In this document: one piece after another, positions 1 through 10,701 of the stretch | How positions within the stretch are numbered: the first letter of the stretch is position 1 | Layout: each line of letters opens with the position of its first letter | Source of the DNA: Chiua virens | Taxonomy: Eukaryota; Basidiomycota; Agaricomycetes; Boletales; Boletaceae | Reading direction: 5' to 3' | NCBI GenBank assembly: GCA_019787685.1 | Contig: JAHNUO010000009.1 | Span: 1,240,001-1,304,000, forward strand | DNA: 64,000 bases | Position numbers and translations under genes: made by a program | The notes under the pieces: model-generated | Database searches by the model: none | What the model was told of the DNA's origin: nothing | The model's input: the letters and a program-made list of their open reading frames with translations, nothing else

Positions 1-465
1 GTCTGGTGCTTCTGCCCTGCACGACTCCTTTTGGCCCTTTGTCTGTTCTGCTCTTCCTGGCCACCCTTTTGGACAGTTGGTCTGTGCACTACTTTCGTAG
101 TATAAATACTGCACAGTGATACTCCTGTACCTCAGTCTTCATCTATGCAATCTAGCTAGTATCACTGCTCCTCTTCGGGCTTAACCTAAGCCATCCCTTG
201 TCGCTGCGACCAACGTCCAGCATCTCGGTCCACCCCGATCGCAAGGGGCAGTCTCGGTCCTTCGGGTATAGATTCCCAACAGGACGCTCTTAGGCAACAT
301 CCTAAGTTCTAACTCATCTCACTGGTAGCAATCCGCTGACCAGTAGCCCTCCTTGAACTCTACAGTGCGCCATGTATCAAGTGGTGGTTATTTGAGTTAT
401 CGCAGCCGCTTGGTACTTAGCGCTTTGTGCATCTATGCTAGGCCCTACCCGGGACTATCGTAACA
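1..465 (+). repeat. LTR of Gypsy family A, 5' part cut off by the window edge
   Basis: The stretch ends in CTATCGTAACA and matches, in the opposite orientation, the LTRs at 39574-40757 and 61649-62011. The TATA-like GTATAAATACTG near 106-118 and the CACTG..ACCTCAG stretch after it are shared by the copies, so this is probably the LTR promoter region. The base after 465 (GGGTGC) does not match the internal sequence next to the family A 5' LTR at 61648, so this is a 3' LTR or a solo LTR rather than a 5' LTR. It keeps more CpG than other copies. Confidence 0.8.
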
Positions 466-2009
466 GGGTGCTTCTTGATGAGTGTGGTGATATATGCTCA
501 TATTGGTTACCTTGCTGAGCATCCTTGGCAGCATGATTTCCCCCTTCTTCTTTGCCATTTCCTTCATAGTATCCTGGATATTAATGAGGCCATCACAAAC
601 AAGGGTGAATACATGCTCAAGCTTTGATAACAAAATCAGCACATTAGATTAAATGATGTAAAACTGTAGTCAATGCAAGCAAAATGACACTCTTCATACT
701 GTAATATTTTTGCAGTGTTATAGTTCTGTCATATTCCAGAAATCCTATCAACAAGTCTGACTCCTCTATTTTAAACTTCAACACTTTGTACCTGAATTCC
801 CACAACTCCGGAGCATTCTCAGTGCTCCTCCTTCAACTCCAGACCTCCAGACTTGTACTCCAAATATCTCTCAGATCTCCTTTGTTCCTTTTTATCCTAG
901 TATACATTCTGTATTCCTGTGTCTTGCTTAGGAGCACAGCTCTAGCTTTCATACATATCCAACTTCTTCTGGCTACTTACTTTCCCATCATCCATCTTAC
1001 TCAGCTCTTTGGTCATTCTTCATTTCTCCAACTTACTCATCTTCTAAACTCCTTAGTAACATCCTTTGATCTCCAAGTATGTATATAAACTTAGTTACTC
1101 CTCTTGTAACTTCAGCTTAATTATCAACATAGATGAATTCCTCCTAATTATCTTCAAACTCCTGAAGGTCCGAGCAACTTCTCTTGTTCATCCCAAACTC
1201 TTCCAAACTACTTCCATAAATCCAGGACACAACACTAGTAAGGGGGCAGCACATAAGCTGAACCCAATAGCCTACCTGAATATTTGGACTCTAAGATAAT
1301 CCCTATCTCCAGAGTACATTCCAGAGGAACATAGTCTTAACAAGTTCCCAAAGATGGGACATTAATAGCATAAAGCTTGGGTTTTGCTTGAATATGTATT
1401 TGTGATGAGTGTGAGGATAAAGTCAGAGTGAAAACTATGGGTAGGATTGGGATTGTCATAGTCTTCATATGTGAATGGAAAAGATGGCAGAGAAATCAGA
1501 TGTGTGGCAATTTTCAGATTTAAGTAGTTGCAGTCTTTTGACTTTAAAAGAAAAAAAAAACAGAACTGATGAAAAACTGCTCCAGACTGGTCTTTTGGTA
1601 GGATTGATCCAAGCACTTCTTGAGGGGTATATCCTGGAATGTTTCCAGATGTTTCCAGATTTATTGGAATTTCAAGGACTGATTTTTGTTTTTATCCCCC
1701 TAGATCAACATCTGACCTGAAATCAGTCATAGTATCTGATGTGTTATGAACCAAATCTCATGCCAATGAGGCCAATCTAATGATATCATGTTGTCATTGT
1801 GTTATGTTATTGACATCTTGGTGTTGTAGATAAGGAGGATAAAGAAGAGGATAAAGGTGGGAGAGAAGAGAGAAGAGGGGGAGGAAATGGACACAACATG
1901 TCACATCATTGTTACATTATGTCCAAATGAGAAGGTGATGGCATCACATTGTTGTTGTCATTATCATGTGTAGGGTAGTAGAACAAATGCTGGAGTCTGT
2001 ATTGATTAC
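466..2009. other. No gene recognised
   Basis: Short open frames only, none with a recognisable domain. A pyrimidine-rich part lies at about 780-1290 and a purine-rich tract (GGAGGATAAAGAAGAGG type) at about 1833-1890. Probably old repeat sequence. Confidence 0.5.
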
Positions 2010-2350
2010 AGTGGTTGTGAAAGGTAAATGTCCAAGCAAGTGAGGCAAAAGATTGAGATGAACTTTATTATAGTTCCCTGCTATGCATTCATGGGGTTTA
2101 TATACTATATGGATGTCAGAGTTCTAATATGAGTATAAACTATGTAGATAAAGAAGTGTAATCTTATTGGAGAATAAGGTGTGAATATGAGTGGGTCATA
2201 GATAAGGAACATATGGTGTACAGGTACATATCTGGTAGTGATGCATGAGGTTAATGCATGGTAATGTGACTATTAACGAGTCAAAGATAAGAGATATGAA
2301 TATAGAAGCATATCATGTGATAACATGTGTGTTGTGCATGTAATAGATGT
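2010..2350 (-). repeat. Degraded LTR related to family D
   Basis: The core TTCATGGGGTTTATATACTA, the following GGATGT..GAGTTCTAAT, and the AACTATGTAGATAA block are shared with the D LTRs at 9001-9424, 38110-38553, 43431-43856 and 53309-53729. On the minus strand the core gives a TATATAA box. Ends are not definable. Confidence 0.65.
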
Positions 2351-2398
2351 CTAATGTATGAATACACATGTATTGCATGAGTTATTGTTATGGCATAA

Positions 2399-2781
2399 TG
2401 TAAAACAACCAAACCTTTACAGGCTTACGTTATTTGCTGGAAGGACAATGAAAACAAGTCAAGAGACTAGAGAAACTTGGGAAAACTCCAAGAGGGACAA
2501 AACTAGGTCCTTTAGTGAGTTGGGAATGTCGCTTTTATACTATTCTACTGTTTGTACAAGTGTGAGCTAAATCTACAGATATGCTATGCTATAGAGCAAG
2601 GGTTTGAATGGGTATAGGGTATATGGATGTAGAATACATAGCCATAGAATGTAATTACATCATAGACATGAGGGAGGATAGATATGAGGGTAGGCATAAA
2701 GTAAGGTAGGCATGAGGTGAGCATGTGTAGAATGGAATGACATACTATGGGTCTAGGAGGTTTCTAACTTAGGGTTTGTAT
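2399..2781. repeat. Family E repeat, copy 1 (probable LTR)
   Basis: A stretch of about 380 bp closely matching 26763-27123, beginning TG(T/A)AAACAACCAAACC and ending near AGGGTTTGTA. Its first bases resemble the D LTR start TGAAACAACC, suggesting a related LTR family. No coding part is attached. Confidence 0.7.
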
Positions 2782-2908
2782 TGTAGAAACACTAAATGTG
2801 TGTATATAGTCACTTTGATAGAGAAACTACGGTACAACTGAACGGTGTACCTATGGTTATGTAAGGAGTGGCTGTATGTACTACATGTCGAGATTGGGAT
2901 CTCCAACA
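2782..2908 (-). repeat. 3' LTR of a small Copia-type element (127 bp)
   Basis: Read on the minus strand it starts TGTTGGAGATCC and ends GTTTCTACA, the TG..CA form with the TGTTGGA start common in Copia LTRs. A purine-rich GAGGGAGAG stretch precedes it, as expected for a polypurine tract. The last 50 bp recur at 4352-4401. Confidence 0.75.
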
Positions 2909-3933
2909 CTCTCCCTCAATTGAAGATAGGGTAGTAAAGTGGAAAATAATTGTAATAAAGAGTGGAAAGTACCTTTAACGGGTGTCCAAAGGAATGCAGT
3001 GGTATCATATGAGTCCATGGTGAATACAATGCCATTCAGCACAGTACGCTCAGGCAGTGTCCATATATAGTAAGTTGCACCTATGGAGGCAAGCAATCTG
3101 CTCTACTTGCTCTGTGGTATGTCCTGCTGCTGTTGGATGTGTGCTAATTGTTTCCTTGGATTTTATAGGCTATATACAATGCAGTCAGGGCATCTGGATT
3201 GGTCTTGGTGCAACCATATGGCTTGGTGAGTGATATTGCTTGTACAGTGCCGACTGACTCATCTAGCTTGAGTTCTGATGCATTCTCGATGGTGCAGGGG
3301 GTTCAGATGATGTAGGGGATGTTGGGTATGGTTAGGAGGTGGTGTGGATGGTGCTGGTGTGTTCATTCTAGCCTTGTCTTTATTTCATTCAAACTAACTG
3401 TCCTGCTCAGCTAGTAGTTGCATTCTGACTCATTTTAAGTCGCAGTGTGCACTACTCATTGTGCTATCCATCCCGTGGCCTTTTCTATCATATCCAGTTC
3501 ACTTTGGAGGGTCTCGAGATGAGTCTTCATTGACTGTCACAATGCACTGACTGTTTTGTTCATCAGTTATTGATTGCTTGTGTGTGCTCACACATGGTCT
3601 CTTTCCTTTGATTGATGCTGTTTGTGGTGTCACAGCTCTCTCCCCCTCATTCTGAACCCATAGGCATTGCCCTTCCATTTTGCCATTATGTGTGTGTGAC
3701 ACCTGTCATGCACTTGCACCATCTGGCAGTGTGTCATGGTGTCAACTGCTGGCTGCTCCAGCATTGTTGGTCATGTCTTGGCTGTGTCACTCCCCCTCCG
3801 GCAACATGCTGGGCATGCAGTTGGGTGCAGCTACATCTGCTGACATGCTTGCTGTCATTGTGGCAGCAGTCTCATCTGCTGATGTGTCCATGTCATTTGC
3901 TGCTGTGGTTTTGTTAACATGCTTGGCATGCAC

Positions 3934-4287
3934 TCAACGTCTGTCGCTGGTCATTTGGGCTCCACCATGCCCATTGACCTTTTCGATATTTCTTCTCCTC
4001 ACTGTGTGGATAGCATGGTGGCCAAGTGCACTTGTTGGCTGCATGGTAGGTGGTGTCCTTGTCCTGTGTACCTGTGGTGTGGAGTTTGGACTGAGACGGT
4101 GTGTGTGACTTTGGTAAGTTGTTCTGTGGTGGTCAAAGGGGCAGTTGGCCAATGTGGCATCATTGCTCTTATCTTTGCCATGGTATTTTTGCAGTCCATG
4201 CGTGTGAATGGCATGTGGGATGGCTATTTGCCATTCCAACCAGTTGCTTCCATTTGCAAGCAGTTCAATAGTATTGGAAGGGGCCAT
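3934..4287 (-). pseudogene. Copia gag-like fragment
   Basis: A 117-codon frame starting MAPSNTIELL. Residues about 8-35 fit the start of Copia gag proteins: a leucine-rich lead, then G-S-N-W-L-E-W followed by a helix ending near HGLQKYHGK (compare the usual N-Y/W-x-x-W pattern). After about residue 50 it becomes H/T/P-rich without domain character, probably out of frame. The start lies 54 bp downstream (in element orientation) of the primer-binding site, the expected place for gag. Too short to work. Confidence 0.55.
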
Positions 4288-4339
4288 ATTGATTGTCTAG
4301 TGAGTGATGTGGGAGGGTGGGGGGATTAAGCACTACTAA

Positions 4340-4351
4340 GGGCTCATAAGC
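4340..4351 (-). promoter_or_regulatory. Primer-binding site matching the initiator-tRNA anticodon loop
   Basis: Right after the LTR end (TTTCTACA) the element strand reads GCTTATGAGCCC. Its complement GGGCTCATAA is the anticodon stem-loop sequence of eukaryotic initiator Met-tRNA (loop CUCAUAA). Use of an internal half-tRNA-iMet primer is established for Drosophila copia and many Copia elements. This supports the Copia call independently of gag. Confidence 0.7.
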
Positions 4352-4401
4352 TGTAGAAACACTAAATGTGTGTATATAGTCACTTCAATAGAGAAACTAT
4401 G
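4352..4401 (-). repeat. Truncated 5' LTR of the Copia element
   Basis: 50 bp nearly identical to the end of the LTR at 2782-2908, then identity stops abruptly at 4401, so most of the 5' LTR is lost. Confidence 0.7.
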
Positions 4402-5709
4402 CAGCAGTCATCCACACTGTCAAGTTAGGATGCAATCTTGTGGTTAAATGCATGTAGCTTGTATGCCTTCCTAATGATGAGTGGAGGCAATTTTCATGAG
4501 CCATTGGTGTTTGTTGTGAGAAAATAAGTCAATCTGATTTTTTTTTTCCTTTGATACTGGAGTGGTTTTTGTCAGCGAGCCCTTAATCTGATAGTATCCT
4601 GTCAAGACCTAGGTTTTGGGTTAAATTTTATTCAAATTGAAGATAACTTCTTATAGAAAAGTCCATTTTCATCAGCATTGAAAATGTTGCATGGTTTATA
4701 ACTTAGTGTCCTTCACTAAGATAAAGATGCTTATCCTCCAGTATACCTGTGATCTCAGCAAATGCCTCCACTTTTGGTAGAGAACTTTGCCTATTAGCAA
4801 CAGCTTGTCAGCAATTGCCTTTTGAACCCAAAGGTCCAGTATCTTATCACCACTGGATGCTGTGTCTAATACACTTTCTTTACTAAATAGGAAAGGCCAC
4901 CATTGCTTTTATACTCTTCTTTTGATCTTGACTAATGCTTGACCCAGTCAAATTCTTGGCTAAGAAACAGAGGTTGGATAGAGCATTAAAATGCTTTGCT
5001 GTCTTTGACTGTACCTTGGGTTTGAGAGAATTTTTATGGCTCTGGGGGCTTGGGGGACTTGGCCTGGCTCCACCAACTCAGCCTCATAAATCCTAGGGTA
5101 GGCCTTGAGCTCCTGCAAGCCCCTCACAACAGCCTGGCCTGGCCTGGCCTAGCTTTTGGGGGCTTGGCTTAGTAGCTAGCTTGGGTGCTTCAGGCTAGGC
5201 TAGCACAGTACTCAGGATAAGTGGTTGCATTTTTGGCCTGGATACATTAAGTATTCATTGGGAAATAAAACATTGACAGCTGAGTAAAGCTAGTAAAATA
5301 CTAATGGGTAGTAGGTATAGGATAACAAGTGATGAAGTTGAATTTGCCACCTTTTGTATGCAACACACCCTGAGTGCAAGCAAACAATGAGCCAATGAGC
5401 CCTCACTCCACTCAGGTTCTAGCCTCATGAACACCAAACCATTCTCAGAGCATTATGATGCTATCTCAAAGGAATGGTCCACATATGGCAAATCTTGCCA
5501 TGTAATTTCCATGCAAGTATCCATGATAAAACCACTAGTTCACAACCCTTGGGGATCAAACTAAACACCACCTGGTAGCCCATTCAAATATTTACCATAG
5601 CCATAATAGCCTGTTAGTCTCCCCATCTTTGAGTTCTCTATTTCTCTCTTGGATTATCTGAAGCTGAAAATGAGAAACACCATAAAGCATGCACTTCTGT
5701 CCATCCTTT
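4402..5709. other. No gene recognised
   Basis: No domain-bearing frame. A short run of CCTGG repeats lies near 5130-5150 in a G/C-rich patch (about 5040-5200). Confidence 0.5.
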
Positions 5710-6048
5710 TTAGGGATGAAGAATGGTAACAGAGAGAGAAATGAGGCAACCCTTCTTAGGTTTGAATGTGTCTTTGAGATCTATTGTGTGATCCCATGGT
5801 TTGCAAGTTGGAATTCTTGCTGATTTGGCTTTTCCGAAAACCTTATTGTATTTCATATATTCTTGTGGGACCATCTCTTCAAGAGTGCATTCCTTAGGAG
5901 GAGAAGGTGGAGTTTCCATGTTTACAGTAAAAATATGTGATTCCACAATAGAATTTGCATATTTAAGTTCTTCTGTGATAATGGAATCCAAGAAATTGTC
6001 TTCGTCGTGCAAGTGACATGATTCTGGGCATCTCTGCATTACGACCAA
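5710..6048 (-). pseudogene. Gypsy D1 protease-RT linker and RT start
   Basis: Frame of 112 codons. Its middle (TLEEMVPQEYMKYNKVFGK) and the following KPWDHTIDLKDTFKPKKG are the standard lead-in to Gypsy RT (the H-x-I-x-L segment before the fingers). It matches D2 at 34950-35339 nearly residue for residue. It ends where the RT palm should start, so no catalytic part is present. Confidence 0.8.
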
Positions 6049-6289
6049 TCCTGTGTTCCAGTCTATATGGGGATTGTGGTGCTTTAACTATGTGAATCTG
6101 AGGATAAGGTCATTCTTTCCAAGGTTGGTAATTTCAGCATCCACTATTTCCCTGTGACCTTGATAATCGATCAGGATTTGGGTGGCATGAGTCATAGAAC
6201 CAGCTTGATTCTTGGTTCCATCCACATTAAAGACTTGTTATGGGATGTGGTAGCATGTGATGTGGGACTTTATGTTTAGTGACAGTAAT

Positions 6290-6350
6290 CCTCATATATA
6301 AAGATCGCATTAGCTCTACTGTCTAAAAGTGCTTTTGCTTCAAGATAACT
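6290..6350 (-). pseudogene. Gypsy D1 retropepsin active-site remnant
   Basis: The minus strand reads A-K-A-L-L-D-S-R-A-N-A-I-F-I. This is the retropepsin motif L-L-D-S-G-A with the Gly replaced by Arg. The catalytic Asp remains but the D-S-G turn is broken. The surrounding 6049-6640 holds the rest of the decayed protease region without a long frame. Confidence 0.65.
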
Positions 6351-6639
6351 GATTTGGTTTACTGGGGATACCAATATCAGCAAAGAGATTTCTCATTCAA
6401 TCAATGTTAATCTAATGAAAAACCCATTGGGTATTTGTTTTGTGACAGAATTAAGCACAGAACTATTGTGTCTGCTGTGCTTCACAGAGATGCTGTCAAT
6501 GCTTTCATTATCTGTTGTTTTTGGTTTCGGCAGTTTATCCTTGTGCTTGGGAGGTTTATCGGATGAGTAAGAGAAGTCAAAACCTAGAGAAATAGAGTTT
6601 TCATAATACTTTGGAAGGGCTTGGCAAACGTGAGACCCC

Positions 6640-7875
6640 AGATTACTCAGTTCACTTTACCTTTTCCCTTCTTTTCTGATTCGTATTTGTCATAATAATA
6701 TGCCTGGACTTGTTCAGGGTCCATTCCATGAATGGCAGGCAAAAGGGTCCTCTTTTATTACTTTCGGTAAAGAGGTGGAAGTAGAAGTTTTCTTCTCTTC
6801 TTTGGAAATTGATCACACTTTCCTTCATTTGGTACAGTCCTTCCTATGTCTGCCACTGTAGAAGCAGCATTTTCTGCATTGATTCTTTGGCTTTGGAAAA
6901 TCCTTCAGGTAATGTCCTTGTGCTTCGCAATTAAAGCACTTAGGGGTGCGACTGGACTTCTTTTGTCCTAGCACTTGTATTTCAGATGTGTGGAACCATT
7001 CATCTTTGTCTTTGTGGTATGTGGAGGAGATATATCCATGGTGTTAGGGTCTTTCTTGGCCCATGTGCATTCTCTGCAGACGAGATTAATAGATTCCATT
7101 GAATTTCCTGCCATGTGAATAGCGGTGAGATATTTCGTGACTGCTATATTTCTATCGGCTTCATATGACAGATGAGCTATATTGGTATACATCTCGTCAT
7201 TCGGGTTTTGCCTTTGGCCATCTTTGAAGATTTGGAATATAATACTCCTGGCCATATTTGTTTCAAGGAGACAGATAGTGTGGGTAGGATCTATTTCGGC
7301 TTGATGTCACAGATTCTCTCATTTGACAATGTAGTCTTCGACTCTGATTGTCCCTTGAGTGAGGTTTTCGAGCTTGGTTCTCACCCAATCAACCTTATTG
7401 TTTTGCTGGAATATTCCTTCAATATCAATGGTCAGCTGTATGAAAGAGAGTTTTGTCCCTTGCACTAGCTGTGTCTCAGCGAATTGCAATGATTTTGCTC
7501 CCTTTAGGCATAAGAGCACTGCAAAACCTTTTGGAAGTCAGTGTGAATGGTGAGTTTATTAATCTCGAGTCATCCCTTGATCTTGGCCCACCATTCTTTG
7601 AATTTGGCCATATCTCCATCATAGATTCCTGGATCTGCAAAGATCTCTACTTTGGAGGATGATATGATTGGTGCTGGTGCACCTGAGGAGGAGGATAATG
7701 ATAATGGCCCTGGTCCTGTTGTCATTTGTGCCGTTAGTGCCATTAATTGGTTTTCCACTTTATGCAAGTTATTCTATAGTGTGGCAACAAGCCATGCAGC
7801 TACGTCTAGCCTGTTATCTGCATCCTTAGAGTGGTCATTCATTTGATTTGCAGTGGTGGTGTAGTTGAACAACAT
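6640..7875 (-). pseudogene. Gypsy D1 gag
   Basis: Starts at an ATG at 7875 (MLFNY..) and is read in pieces: 7767-7570, 7519-7319 and 7255-6968. The capsid-like part has the K-F-K-E-W-W-A-K motif near 7590 and the MARSIIFQIFKDGQ helix, shared with D2. A CCHC zinc knuckle (C-F-N-C-E-A-Q-G-H) lies near 6930-6950 with a second Cys/His cluster after it. At least three frame changes and internal stops. Structural protein of the virus-like particle when intact. Confidence 0.8.
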
Positions 7876-8459
7876 GTTTATTTATTGGAAATTTACCAGG
7901 TATCAGTGATTGGTTCTGGTGCTCCCCAAGCATTGTTTGTGGCTGTACTGTATTCTTCATAAGGTGAGAAAATGCCAAAGGTAATGGTTAATGGGTAATC
8001 TCTTCTTTTAATAGAGAAGTAGATTGGTCATTGGGATTCTTGTACCTTGTTTGTAAGGTAGAATGCAATATATGCAAATAGGTAAGTGGAGAGCATGCAA
8101 GAGATTATGCATGTGATTGCAATGAGTTCCCAAGACATAAATTTTGATTTATCTAGAGATACTTGGAGGGGATCCTAAGAGTATTCCTAGGTTGTAAAGT
8201 GGGGAAATCGAAGATATTGTATTGTGAGTATGGGCGTATGCATGATGGGACTTCTCATTTCCTGTCTGCACGGATTCTCTGCCTGTTTGTCCTTATTGGA
8301 CCTGCTAATCTCCTTGCTAATTCCACTGGTAGGATATAGTCGTTGGGGTCTTCTGACAACTTTACTGATGATGCTCTACTAGGCATCAGTTCCAGGAGCA
8401 GTGCCGAGGCTTCTCTCTTAGGTAAGGCAAGAGGGATAAAATGGGTTGTGCTTCCTCTT

Positions 8460-8800
8460 TAGAGATAAGTGCTGGGATGTTCTCAACTTACTCTCCAGTT
8501 CCTCTGATGAATAGTGTAAGTTCTGGCTGCCGCTCTGATTATTGGTTTTGGATTTGAAATCCGATAGGGTAGACTATGCTCCAAGGTAAGATGCGAGGAG
8601 GGCATGGAATACCTCTTCCTGCGATTGGTGATCTGGGTCGAGATCCTCAGCAACAACTGCTTCAGCAAGGAAAGCAGCTTCTAAAAAGACTGGGTCTGCC
8701 TTATGGTCAAAAAGAATCTCCTCTCCTGAGACGACAAAGGGTACAGTGGAGGAGAAGGGCACTGGGAAAGTGGTCTCAGTGAAGAGTACTATCAGCTACC
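8460..8800 (-). pseudogene. Leader ORF of Gypsy D1, upstream of gag
   Basis: The minus-strand frame about 8762-8574 includes D-P-V-F-L-E-A-A-F-L-A-E-A-V and Q-E-E-V-F-H-A-L-L. It is conserved with D2 (37870-37468), which reads D-P-A-F-L-D-A-A-F-L-A-E-A-V and Q-Q-E-V-F-H-V-L-L; similarity continues past an in-frame stop into SDF-x-S-x-x-N and YSSEE. It lies between LTR and gag. I do not recognise a domain; it may be a gag N-terminal extension or a separate small protein. Confidence 0.6.
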
Positions 8801-9000
8801 ATGTGGGGTGCACTGTCTGCTATTGCACTATTGAAGACCTTGAGTCTTATTTAATAGCTTATTGAAAGTGGACTTTCCCTTCTGATTTCAAAGTGATAAC
8901 TTACTGAGGGGCATGCTTGTTTATTTGCAAAAGGTGGCTATGACGAGGTCAAGGAACTTGGCAGTAGTGTCGATAGTGAAGAAAGATAACAAAGTTCTAA

Positions 9001-9424
9001 TGAAACAACCTAGAACAAAGACTGAACTAGTGGTTGTGAAGTGGATAAGAGAGGTGTTCAATCAAAAAGGCAAAAACTCCAAGAGAACTTTGTTAGAGTC
9101 CTCTGGCATCGATTCATGGGGTTTATGTACTATATGGATGTTGGAGTTCTAATCGTATGAACTATGCTACAATGCTATTGGACAATAAGAAATGAGTCAT
9201 AGATAAGAAACATAGCCTTGCACAGGTATCTAGCAGGTTGTGAGTCATGATGAGTAACATGTGAATACATGTGTAGGAATTGAGTCATAAGAAGCATGGC
9301 TGTGGGAGAATGCTGTGTTTATGTGGCAGCCAATAGGATATGATCCTGTGGACAGCCTTGACATGAGGTGTTAGATTTAGAAAAGATTGAAAGTATAATC
9401 TATAGAAGGATGAAATGTTGAGAT
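9001..9424 (-). repeat. LTR of Gypsy D1 (5' LTR, 3' side cut)
   Basis: Plus-strand start TGAAACAACCTAGAAC, TATA-like core TATATAA on the minus strand, identity with the solo copies at 43431-43856 and 53309-53729. The last bases (ATCATAACA in other copies) are missing: at 9424 the sequence switches to the tail of a family A element. Confidence 0.85.
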
Positions 9425-9755
9425 TTCCCTGGCTGCTAAACTTACTCCCATGGCAGCCAGATCCACCTGGTCTTACTGTTCCCCTCACCTTATTGTTCCC
9501 TCCAACTCCTCCTCATCCAATGGCTTCTCATCCTCCTCCATGCATCACCACAACCACCACCCGATCTATCTGGTGCCTCTGCATCACCACTCTTCCAGCC
9601 ACTCCTCCACCTCCCTGGACTGCCTCTCTGCATTGCTGTGTGATGACCCAATTGATGATGAGGGTTACACCAACATTACAGGCAGCCCTGTTATGGATTC
9701 ATTCAATTTCTGAAGATGATCTTCACATGGTGCTTTGATCTTAGTTGGGGGGTAA
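9425..9755 (+). pseudogene. 3' end of Gypsy family A: tail of the downstream ORF and polypurine tract
   Basis: The frame 9450-9713 (MAARSTWSYCS.. to ..GSPVMDSFNF stop) is homologous along its whole length to the minus-strand frame 41060-40800 just inside the 3' LTR of the large family A element. It is followed by TTAGTTGGGGGGTAA, the polypurine tract, directly before the LTR start TGTTA at 9756. Everything upstream of this tail is missing. Confidence 0.8.
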
Positions 9756-10340
9756 TGTTACTATTCTTTCTTTTCCTTTCTGTTTACTTGCTTTCACTAT
9801 GCTTCCTTTCTTTCACTTTCATTGATCCACTAGGGATCACCTTTATTTCTGCTGTCATTCTGATAGCTTCCACTTTTACCTTTTATACTTCATTCTGTCT
9901 GGAGCTCTCACCCCATACAACTCCTTTGGCCCCTTGACTGTTCTGCTCTTCTTGGCCACCCCTGTTGGACCAATGGTCTGTGCTCGTTTCTCTATGTATA
10001 CATACACTGCAAAGCTACCCTGTATTTCTTAGTCTTGATCTTCACAATCTAGCTGAGTATCTTTGCTCCTCTTTGGGCTTCACCTAAGCTACCCTCATTG
10101 CTGTGACCAATGTCCAGCATCTCAGTCCACCCCAATCACAAAGGAAAGTCTTTGGTCCTTTGGGTATAGATTCCCAACAGGATGTTCTCAGTAACACCTG
10201 AGTTCTATCTTCATCTTACTGTTAGCAATCTGCTGACCAATAATCCTTTTCAAACTCTTTAGTGCACCATGTATCAAGTGGTGTTTGTTTGAGTTATCAT
10301 AGCCACTTGATTCTTCGTGCTTTTGTGGCTATGCTATTGG
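9756..10340 (+). repeat. 3' LTR of Gypsy family A, internally deleted and truncated
   Basis: Starts TGTTACTATTC after the polypurine tract. Compared with 40757-39574 (read in reverse) it lacks roughly 150 bp near 9800 and stops at GGCTATGCTA without the usual CTATCGTAACA end. CpG is much lower than in the copy at 1-465. Confidence 0.8.
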
Positions 10341-10701
10341 TCCAAAAGGGATGGTCAAGAAGAGCGGAACTGACCAAGGGCCAAAGGAGTCATATAGAGT
10401 GGGAACACTGGACAGAATGAAGTATAAAAGGTAAAAGTGGAAGCTGTCAGAATGACAGCAGAAATGAAGGCAATCTCTAGCGGATTGATGGAAGTGGAAG
10501 AAAGAAAGTGATGACAGAACAACAGGTTGGGCCAGAGTTATGTAATTGGATCAAAGAAAGAAAGATGAATGGGGCAGAGGGTTAAGCCCTTGCTGAGTAA
10601 TCCAAAGCAAGGATAAGCCTTGTGGATTGAAAATAATTCGGTACCTGTAGTACCAAGTATAGTGAAATTGAGTAAAGAAAAAAAAGAATGAATCATAATA
10701 C
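10341..10701 (-). repeat. Second family A LTR fragment, inverted
   Basis: TTGGTCCAAAAGGG to GAATCATAATA matches 40398-40757 in the same orientation, i.e. the first half of a minus-strand LTR. It begins exactly where the plus-strand LTR stops, giving an LTR-LTR inverted junction. Confidence 0.75.

Larger units (their letters stand above)
2909..4351 (-). mobile_element. Internally deleted Copia retrotransposon, internal region
   Basis: Lies between the LTR at 2782-2908 and the truncated LTR at 4352. Only a gag-like part is recognisable; the pol domains (integrase, RT, RNase H) are not visible in 1.44 kb. Open frames at 2881-3096 and 3499-3702 (minus) have no motif I can name. The region is rich in TGTG and TGCTG on the plus strand. 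Confidence 0.6.
5710..9424 (-). mobile_element. Ty3/Gypsy element D1, truncated in the RT
   Basis: On the minus strand the order is LTR (9001-9424), leader ORF (about 8800-8460), gag (7875-~6640), protease (~6350) and the start of RT (to 5710). Collinear with D2 at 34191-38553. The element is cut at 5710, at the beginning of the RT domain, and the LTR is cut at 9424, where family A sequence begins. Many stops and shifts in every gene; inactive. Confidence 0.85.

Noticed and set aside
4999..5160. CCTGG-rich patch as a possible regulatory array
   Set aside because: Only three to four loose copies, no spacing or flanks that support a function.
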